Assembly: GCA_946533395.1 (NCBI GenBank)
Contig: CAMNBU010000032.1
Span: forward strand, 1-26,100
DNA: 26,100 nt
DNA from: UBA4292 sp002395865
GTDB lineage: Bacteria > Bacillota > Clostridia > Lachnospirales > Lachnospiraceae
Direction of reading: 5' to 3'
A program made the translations under genes and the position numbers. Under the pieces are notes generated by a model. It ran no database searches. It was not told the DNA's origin and saw only the letters and a list, made by a program, of their open reading frames with translations. The first letter of the stretch is position 1. Every line of letters begins with the position of its first letter. Shown piece by piece: positions 8,601-12,487 of the stretch.

Positions 8601-8757
8601 CCTCGTATATCAGCTTCCACTTTCCGTTCAGGTTGATGGCCCTGTCGAATTTGCCCGCGGGCGTCTTCAAAAACGGCCTGTAGTAACACCTCTCGGGCAT
8701 CGTATTTACGTGCAGCTTCTCGAGGCTCTCGTGGAACCTCTCCTTCAGTTCAAACAT
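5680..8757 (-). CDS. lacZ: Glycoside hydrolase family 2 beta-galactosidase (LacZ type)
   Basis: This enzyme hydrolyses terminal beta-D-galactosides such as lactose, probably in the cytosol because there is no signal peptide. The 1025 residues match full-length LacZ (1023 in E. coli). In order: a GH2 jelly-roll sugar-binding domain with the block LYVWINGEFAGYSQ, immunoglobulin-like GH2 domains, the TIM barrel, and a C-terminal Bgal_small_N domain with YYGYGPYENYCDK. Catalytic residues are visible: the acid/base Glu454 in WSLGNESGYG and the nucleophile Glu539 in CEYCHAMGNG. NRHDSN and IRTSHYPNAP are family signatures. The ATG at 8755-8757 has a perfect AAGGAGG seven bases upstream, which decides the start; the reading frame stays open to 8925 but that part is repeat-derived DNA. 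It is followed with coupling by a small membrane protein. Upstream palindromes suggest transcriptional control. Confidence 0.96.
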   Translation of the reverse strand: MFELKERFHESLEKLHVNTMPERCYYRPFLKTPAGKFDRAINLNGKWKLIYEGRYERLPEDWVSAAFDMKDADDIEVPSCLQIKGYGKHQYTNVRFPIPYDPPYVPDENPAAAYMRDFSVSQDDIGRCLYLNFDGVDSCLYVWINGEFAGYSQVSHSTSEFDISGLCHAGKNRIAVLVLKWCDGTYLEDQDKLRMSGIFRDVYVLVRPKNHVRDFFITTENGEVETRFIAGKTRCVAENARINVKLEDIAGEPEQVTLVLRDRDGRVMEEKVLGAGEFDAAVTFELKDAWCWSAETPDLYTLEIETDEESIVQRVGIRTVEMREGVLYLNGRKIKLHGVNRHDSNAVTGYTISKQQVMEDLGLMKLHNINAIRTSHYPNAPWFAELCDKYGFYMIAESDIECHGVVELAGGGYNQYGLIARDPAFAAAILDRVRRNVYRDKNHAAVIIWSLGNESGYGVCFERAGHWVKDYDRTRLLQYESSIYEWHDKNPATGEYDLAVHDRDLSPLDFMSRMYASTQEIIDYCESEEGKKKAFIQCEYCHAMGNGPGDLWDYQQLMDKYDNFAGGFIWEWCDHSVYMGRNEKGEDEYFYGGDFGEKLHDGNFCMDGLVYPDRTPHTGLYELKNVWRPVRARLVSGGEGTATFAFDNYRTFLGFENIEVSYEITKDGVVEKSGQVDELPGAVIATGNADGCRMDIRFVYRSKSDDGLVPAGHLLGFDQIMLCESTKSVLPKLVRDGSVRVRKVASAPDVYRVSGTKFAYEFDTSVMGFTSVRAASGRELLRAPMEWNILRAPTDNDIQIKNKWSYQLGYDRTYIKCYSSSSEMENGLAVIRVSGALCSDAIRPVVKFNMAWYFDSVGNVQMKFHGLKGENLPYLPRFGMRFTIPSDCDRVEYYGYGPYENYCDKHRADWMGVFETTVDRLYEPYIRPQENGHRWGCKWISVGDGVRFAKFFSDDSLEFNASRYSIRELMDRAHRTELKPLDAVELCIDYKMSGVGSNSCGPKLLPQYRLDEKEFDWSLGISLIK

Positions 8758-8783
8758 TGCAAACCCTCCTTGTTTTATATATA

Positions 8784-8854
8784 CGCGGCTGTCGTTCTTT
8801 CGTGGCCACACTGCGCGGCTGTCCGTTCTTTCGCGGCCACACTGCGCGGCTGTC
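8784..8854. repeat. Imperfect 30/31-bp tandem repeat, 2.3 copies
   Basis: Copies are at 8784-8813 (30 bp), 8814-8844 (31 bp) and a partial one at 8845-8854. Each begins CGCGGCTGTC and the first two end GGCCACACTG; they differ by one inserted C and one C/T change. The partial third copy runs directly into the first palindrome at 8854. Confidence 0.9.
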
Positions 8855-8913
8855 GGTATATTATCCCGTCTCGTGCAGAGCACGGGAAATGCACTCGCCG
8901 GGATAATATACCG
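8854..8913. promoter_or_regulatory. Pair of 15-bp palindromes forming a perfect inverted repeat
   Basis: CGGTATATTATCCCG (8854-8868) and CGGGATAATATACCG (8899-8913) are exact reverse complements. Each is also a near-palindrome in itself, fitting CGGnATAnTATnCCG. The two sites are 45 bp apart, start to start. A smaller hairpin CGTGC-AGA-GCACG (8872-8884) lies between them. The pair could be twin operators for a dimeric or tetrameric repressor of lacZ, or one large stem in RNA. Function is inference. Confidence 0.55.
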
Positions 8914-8935
8914 GCATCCGCTCACGTTATGGCAA
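8905..8935 (-). promoter_or_regulatory. Possible lacZ promoter overlapping the palindrome
   Basis: On the minus strand TTGCCA (8930-8935) and TATATT (8905-8910) could form -35 and -10 boxes, but the 19-base spacing is long. The -10 would sit inside the right palindrome, which would fit repression. It is the best candidate I found, not a strong one. Confidence 0.3.
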
Positions 8936-8950
8936 ACCTGAACAGACAGG

Positions 8951-9050
8951 TGCCACTATTCACTGTCATCCCGACCAAGTGCACAGCACGAGTCGAAGGA
9001 TCTTCTCCCTTAAGAGTCACAGCGTCAGCCACGGAAAGTGATAATTCCTG
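8951..9050. repeat. Dispersed-repeat-like noncoding element
   Basis: The core (8964-9003) begins TGTCATCCCGA and ends GTCGAAGGATCT, like the common TGTCATTCTGAGCGnAGCGAAGAATCT repeats known from many gut and soil genomes, whose function is unknown. Flanks have loosely mirrored segments: CCACTATTCACTG on one side and AAGTGATAATTCC on the other. Assignment rests on resemblance to that motif and has not been tested by a copy search. Confidence 0.45.
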
Positions 9051-9124
9051 AGGAGGCTGTTGCGACCAACGGGAGCCCGGGGTCCGAGCGGTACAGACCT
9101 GCGCGCGGCGCAGATCGTATAAGA

Positions 9125-9679
9125 TCATTTGAGCGCATCCAACTCGTAGCGCACAAGCTCACAGTTGTCCATATTGTAGTTGTATATATCATCATTGGAC
9201 ATATCCACGAAATAAGTGCGGATGGCGCGGCCGAGCGTGCCGTGGCACACGAGCAGTATCGACTCGCCGCGGTATGTGCGGCCCAGATCCTCGATGAGGC
9301 CGTAGGCTCTGTGACACAGCTGTATAAAAGAGTCACCGCCGGGCTGCTTCACGCCGAGATTTCTCTTGGCATACTGAAACACCGGGTCGAGGCGCGGTAC
9401 TCCCTCGCATCGTCCGAAGTTGTGCTCAGTAAGCCGCGGCTCGACGGTATATGTGAGGCCGCTTCCCTCAAGCGCTATATCCGCAGTCTCTATGGCGCGC
9501 TTAAGCGGCGAGACGAAGACGCGGTCGATGTGAGTGCGTCTTATTCTCTCGCCCAGCATTCTCGCCTGCTGCCTGCCGTATTCCGTGAGCATGCCCTCGC
9601 TGATGCCGCACACTCTGTCCTGCTCATTGTAATCCGTCTCGCCGTGTCTGGCGACGTAGATGATGGTCTTATCATTCAT
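9125..9679 (-). CDS. Histidine phosphatase family protein (phosphoglycerate mutase-like)
   Basis: The 184-residue protein belongs to the histidine phosphatase superfamily (clan with GpmB, CobC and PhoE), which moves or removes phosphate through a phospho-histidine. The catalytic block ARHGETDYN gives Arg11 and His12; Arg61 (SPLKRAIETA), Glu85 (TEHNFGRCEG) and His146 (LLVCHGTLGRAI) complete the active site. Its length fits broad phosphatases better than the 250-residue dPGM GpmA, so the substrate is open: phosphoglycerate, another sugar phosphate or alpha-ribazole phosphate are possible. The ATG at 9677-9679 is placed so that RHG is near residue 11 as usual, but no good Shine-Dalgarno precedes it (ACGCATAAGAT). 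It has its own promoter and is not coupled to neighbours. Confidence 0.88.
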   Translation of the reverse strand: MNDKTIIYVARHGETDYNEQDRVCGISEGMLTEYGRQQARMLGERIRRTHIDRVFVSPLKRAIETADIALEGSGLTYTVEPRLTEHNFGRCEGVPRLDPVFQYAKRNLGVKQPGGDSFIQLCHRAYGLIEDLGRTYRGESILLVCHGTLGRAIRTYFVDMSNDDIYNYNMDNCELVRYELDALK

Positions 9680-9726
9680 ATCTTATGCGTTGAATATTCA
9701 TTATTCCGATCAGATTTTACCCTTAT

Positions 9727-9755
9727 AAAATACCATATCGGCAGCAAAAATACAA
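9727..9755 (-). promoter_or_regulatory. Likely promoter of the histidine phosphatase gene
   Basis: Minus-strand TTGTAT (9750-9755), spacer of 17, TATTTT (9727-9732). It lies directly after the terminator of the upstream surface-protein gene. Confidence 0.5.
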
Positions 9756-9770
9756 CGACAATCCACACAG

Positions 9771-9804
9771 AAAAACTCCCCCGGGAGGTAACATCTCAGG
9801 GGAG
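9771..9804 (-). terminator. Rho-independent terminator of surface protein B
   Basis: On the minus strand a stem CTCCCC...GGGGAG, with an inner GAG/CTC pairing, is followed at once by TTTTT (plus 9771-9775 AAAAA). It lies 41 bases after the stop codon of the 9845-10420 gene. Confidence 0.85.
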
Positions 9805-9844
9805 CTGAAAGTTTGATTTAAAAGTGTCTGTTTATCTTAAATAA

Positions 9845-10420
9845 TTAAGCACGCTTCTTGGAAGCTACCATTGCCAGACCAGCCATTCCAACGATCGCTG
9901 CAAGGTAAATGATAGGAGCTGCGTCGCCTGTAGCGGGAGCTGTTGAATCATAGATAACGTTGCCGTCCTTATCCTTCATAACGAACTTTACAACGTCCAG
10001 TGTAGCCTGTGCGCCCCAGTCGTTAAGGCAGATCTTAACTGTGCCAACACCGCCATCATCGCCTACACCGTCATCTGCCTGCAGAACGATGCCTGAAGCT
10101 GATGCGAACCATGTGTCGTCATCATTGAATGTAATATTATCTGTCTTAATGTCAAACTGTGTCCACCAGTTGTTAGACTTAGCACCGTAAGAGATGCATC
10201 CGTTGTACTCACCGTTGGGATCAGCTACGTTGAATGTGAACTCAACTGTATCGATCTTAGAAACATCATCAACAAGCTCAGCTGCATTGATAAATGTGCC
10301 GTACTGATCCTCATGGTGGATTCCTTCGGGGTAAGTCGTTACGCCGTTATCAGCGAACGCTGTGCAAGCAAGTGCTGCTGTCATGGCTGTAGCCAGAGCA
10401 ACTGTCATAAACTTTTTCAT
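9845..10420 (-). CDS. Secreted surface protein B with xxTGD wall-sorting tail
   Basis: This 191-residue protein has a cleavable signal peptide (residues 1-23, ending TAFA before Asp24), a beta-rich middle of about 135 residues with aromatic NNWWTQFD and Asp/Gly-rich DDGVGDDGG, and a C-terminal sorting signal: APATGD (161-166), a hydrophobic stretch and the basic tail SKKRA. That arrangement directs sortase-mediated anchoring. The signal peptide and last 28 residues are nearly identical to those of the next upstream gene, while the middles do not align by eye. The ATG has AGGAGG eight bases upstream. It has its own promoter and terminator. The function is unknown; the exposed tryptophans make a carbohydrate-binding role possible, but that is a guess. 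Confidence 0.9.
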   Translation of the reverse strand: MKKFMTVALATAMTAALACTAFADNGVTTYPEGIHHEDQYGTFINAAELVDDVSKIDTVEFTFNVADPNGEYNGCISYGAKSNNWWTQFDIKTDNITFNDDDTWFASASGIVLQADDGVGDDGGVGTVKICLNDWGAQATLDVVKFVMKDKDGNVIYDSTAPATGDAAPIIYLAAIVGMAGLAMVASKKRA

Positions 10421-10475
10421 TGTTATATCCTCCTAATTAAGTTCGTTTCAGTGTATTCACCGAAATACAAGCAAC

Positions 10476-10504
10476 ATCCTAACATATTTGTAACAGTTTT
10501 GCAA
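10476..10504 (-). promoter_or_regulatory. SigA-type promoter of surface protein B
   Basis: Minus-strand TTGCAA (10499-10504), spacer of 17, TAGGAT (10476-10481). The spacer and -10 area, TGTTACAAATATGTTAGGAT, closely resembles the promoter of the sister gene. Confidence 0.7.
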
Positions 10505-10604
10505 TATATTTTTGCAGACTTTTTTCACATTTTTTACAAAAAGAATTTGTGCATAATAGACATTTTCCCGCTTTGTTCTCTTTTAGCCTTCTTTATACCT
10601 GTGC

Positions 10605-10634
10605 AAAAAAATCCCCCGGAACGGATCCGGGGGA
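10605..10634 (-). terminator. Strong rho-independent terminator of surface protein A
   Basis: A perfect 9-bp stem TCCCCCGGA (10612-10620) with TCCGGGGGA (10626-10634) has a 5-base loop; on the minus strand it is followed by a run of seven U (plus 10605-10611 AAAAAAA). Confidence 0.93.
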
Positions 10635-10657
10635 ATGAAGTCGTATTATGCCTATGA

Positions 10658-11281
10658 TTAAGCGCGCTTCTTGGAAGCTACCATAGCGATGCCAGCGATA
10701 CCAACGATAGCTGCAAGGTAGATGATAGGTGCAGCGTCGCCTGTCTCAGAAGATGCATACTGAGCGGGTGCCTGAAGTGTAAGAGCTGATGAAGAGAACT
10801 TGATAGTAGCTGTACCGTCTACAGATGCGATATCAGCACCGTTCTTTCCCCACCAGATATTGAGCTCACCGTTCATCTCTGCGCCATCGTCATTAAGACC
10901 GCCCTTAAGGGTGTTTGCAGAAAGATCGAACTTGTAGCCGTTAACCGTAATAGTATTAACAACAACAGTAATACCATCATCAGCAGAGAGCTTTGTGTTT
11001 GCAGGATCTGCAGCACTCATAACATAACCGAGGTTTGTGAAGCCGTCCTCTTCCTCAACACCCTCAGGGAACTCAACCTCGTAATCAGCTGTTCCCTCGT
11101 TAACCTGGAATGTGTATGAGTTCCAGTCAGTGAACTGCATCGTGTAAGATGCGTTGCCGCCGGTTACTGTGATGTTGTAGGAAACCTCTGTAATCTTCTG
11201 ATCCTCGCCGTCAGCAAATGCTGTGCAAGCAAGAGCGGCTGTCATAGCTGTTGCAAGAGCAACTGTCATAAATTTCTTCAT
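10658..11281 (-). CDS. Secreted surface protein A with xxTGD wall-sorting tail
   Basis: This 207-residue protein starts with the same 24 residues as surface protein B: a signal peptide with predicted cut after Ala23 in TAFA. The middle is beta-rich, acidic and includes NITVTGGNASYTMQF, VEEEDGF and NIWWGKNGAD. The tail is SSETGD (177-182), a hydrophobic stretch and SKKRA, differing from protein B at two of the last 28 residues. The proline usual in sorting motifs is missing (SETGD instead of PATGD), so anchoring efficiency or the sortase used may differ. The ATG at 11279-11281 is chosen because of AGGAGG nine bases upstream and the signal peptide match; the frame is open further to 11413 but crosses the promoter. 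It has its own promoter and terminator. The function is unknown. Confidence 0.9.
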   Translation of the reverse strand: MKKFMTVALATAMTAALACTAFADGEDQKITEVSYNITVTGGNASYTMQFTDWNSYTFQVNEGTADYEVEFPEGVEEEDGFTNLGYVMSAADPANTKLSADDGITVVVNTITVNGYKFDLSANTLKGGLNDDGAEMNGELNIWWGKNGADIASVDGTATIKFSSSALTLQAPAQYASSETGDAAPIIYLAAIVGIAGIAMVASKKRA

Positions 11282-11325
11282 TGATAGAATCCTCCTATTG
11301 AATTCGTGATTTAGAGCTGTTAAGC

Positions 11326-11354
11326 ATTGTAACATTTCTGTAACAAAAAAGCAA
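11326..11354 (-). promoter_or_regulatory. SigA-type promoter of surface protein A
   Basis: Minus-strand TTGCTT (11349-11354), spacer of 17, TACAAT (11326-11331). The sequence TGTTACAGAAATGTTACAAT matches the promoter of surface protein B at most positions, suggesting common origin and perhaps common control. Confidence 0.7.
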
Positions 11355-11422
11355 CAACAAAACACTTGTATTATTTCACATATTTTGCCACAGTTTTTGT
11401 CACTTTCTAACAAAATAGTTAA

Positions 11423-12313
11423 CTATTTGTACTCTATGCAAGCCTTTGCGTCGTCGCCAAGGTTATCCATACCCTTGATAGTAAAGGTAATGCTGATGGA
11501 ATCCGCATAACCGTCATATGCGGGAAGTGTAGCTATAGGCTTAGCCCATGCGTTCTGAAGCTGAAGCTGGATACCGGTTACCTCCTCATCGGCAACTGCA
11601 ACACCGTCATAGGTCTCAAGTACCTGTGCATTGATAGCATCCTTATCTATTGCGATCGTCTTTCCGCCTATAACGAGCTCGTCAACTGTTATCGATACGC
11701 CTGAGCCGTCCTGATCATAGTCGATTGCTGCCCACGGGATATCCGTGCTTACGAAGATGAGGTTGTACTGCTTACCCTCCTCGAACTCAACACCGCCCTG
11801 AGCTTCATCCAGAGCCTTCCAGTCAAGTCCTGTAGCGGATACAGTATATGTGCCGTCACCTGTGATATTTACGTCATGGAACTCACCGGGAGCAGCGATA
11901 AGTCCGCCGCCGTTGTCCTTGCTTGCCCATGCATGCATAACGAAGTAGCCGATCTCATCGGTATTATTAGTACCGTTATAACCATAGCTTCCCTCATCTA
12001 CTGCGTTTCTGAAAGAAAACAGAGGAGTCTGAAGACCGATGTATGCGTGAAATGTAGAAGCCTCGAGATCAAACTCTGCGATAGGAGCATCCGTATCAGG
12101 CTCCTGTGTAGGTGCATCAGTTTCGGGTGCCTGTGTCACAGGTGCCTCTGTCACAGGCTCAGCTGTGGTGTCGTCCTGCTTCTGTGCCTCGGTGGTAGCT
12201 GCCGGTGTGGTAGAAGCCGGTGTGGTGGATTTGGTGGTGTCTTCATTTGAGCAGCCTGCAAGTGCCGCTGTGCACGCAAGAGCTGCTACAAGAGCGTAAT
12301 TCTTGATTCTCAT
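11423..12313 (-). CDS. Surface lipoprotein of unknown function
   Basis: The 296-residue product has a lipoprotein signal peptide with lipobox LAGC (Cys21), a Thr/Pro/Ala/Glu-rich spacer (about 22-75) of repeated TEAP, TQEP and TDAP units that would hold the domain away from the membrane, and a beta-rich acidic domain (about 78-296). Tryptophans in HAWASKD, LDWKALD and IPWAAID and Asp/Gly-rich DYDQDGSG are visible. I do not recognise the family. The start ATG (12311-12313) has GGAGAG five bases upstream; an open frame continues to 12403 but overlaps the promoter. It is followed by the two sorted surface proteins without an obvious strong terminator between, so the three may be partly co-transcribed and act together at the cell surface; carbohydrate binding is possible but unproven. 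Confidence 0.88.
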   Translation of the reverse strand: MRIKNYALVAALACTAALAGCSNEDTTKSTTPASTTPAATTEAQKQDDTTAEPVTEAPVTQAPETDAPTQEPDTDAPIAEFDLEASTFHAYIGLQTPLFSFRNAVDEGSYGYNGTNNTDEIGYFVMHAWASKDNGGGLIAAPGEFHDVNITGDGTYTVSATGLDWKALDEAQGGVEFEEGKQYNLIFVSTDIPWAAIDYDQDGSGVSITVDELVIGGKTIAIDKDAINAQVLETYDGVAVADEEVTGIQLQLQNAWAKPIATLPAYDGYADSISITFTIKGMDNLGDDAKACIEYK

Positions 12314-12336
12314 AATATCTCTCCTTTTTTGAATTA

Positions 12337-12350
12337 GCAGGTCGTCCTGC
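12337..12350. other. Small palindrome in the lipoprotein leader
   Basis: GCAGG-TCGT-CCTGC is a perfect 5-bp inverted repeat between the promoter and the ribosome site of the 11423-12313 lipoprotein gene, about 24 bases before the ATG. It could be an operator or a leader hairpin; nothing else supports a role. Confidence 0.35.
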
Positions 12351-12364
12351 ACGAAAGCTATTAT

Positions 12365-12393
12365 ATTATAGACAATACGCCACAAAAAATCAA
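12365..12393 (-). promoter_or_regulatory. SigA-type promoter of the surface lipoprotein
   Basis: Minus-strand TTGATT (12388-12393), spacer of 17, TATAAT (12365-12370). It abuts the terminator stem of the upstream ATPase operon, whose U-run it overlaps. Confidence 0.7.
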
Positions 12394-12395
12394 TC

Positions 12396-12461
12396 CCCCG
12401 CAAATTTCATTTACATTACATTTTGCACATTATTTCTGTAATGTTTTTGAAATTTGCGGGG
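12396..12461. terminator. Two-tier 66-nt terminator hairpin after the Ca2+ ATPase gene
   Basis: The outer arms CCCCGCAAATTTCA (12396-12409) and TGAAATTTGCGGGG (12448-12461) pair perfectly over 14 bp. After a symmetric 3-base internal loop (TTT against TTT), the inner arms ACATTACA (12413-12420) and TGTAATGT (12437-12444) pair over 8 bp around a 16-base loop. On the minus strand it is followed by GATTGATTTTTTG, on the plus strand by TTTTGACTGTTTTTT. It lies about 26 bases after the ATPase stop codon and most likely ends the serS operon. Confidence 0.8.
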
Positions 12462-12487
12462 TTTTGACTGTTTTTTATTGTTTTTTA

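Larger units (their letters stand above)
8758..9124. other. 367-base noncoding region upstream of lacZ
   Basis: No gene is supported here. From the lacZ side it holds the ribosome site and an AT-rich TATATATA stretch (8777-8784), two and a third copies of a 30-31 bp tandem repeat, a pair of 15-bp palindromes with an inner hairpin, and a segment around 8951-9050 that resembles the dispersed TGTCAT..GA...GAAGGATCT repeats seen in gut Firmicutes. The part 9055-9124 next to the phosphatase stop codon is GC-rich and has no clear terminator. Confidence 0.7.

Noticed and set aside
8784..8854. CRISPR array
   Set aside because: The units are directly tandem with no spacers, and no cas genes are present.
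8758..8925. N-terminal extension of the lacZ frame
   Set aside because: The frame is open, but it crosses the tandem repeats and palindrome, and a perfect ribosome site directly precedes the ATG at 8757, where the normal LacZ N-terminus begins.
9038..9808. Plus-strand open frame of 256 codons
   Set aside because: Antisense to the histidine phosphatase gene and running through its promoter; no domain or ribosome site.
11282..11413. N-terminal extension of surface protein A
   Set aside because: It would place a Cys-rich stretch before the signal peptide and would overlap the promoter; the internal ATG has AGGAGG and matches the sister protein.
12314..12403. N-terminal extension of the surface lipoprotein
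   Set aside because: It crosses the promoter and terminator and would bury the lipoprotein signal peptide.
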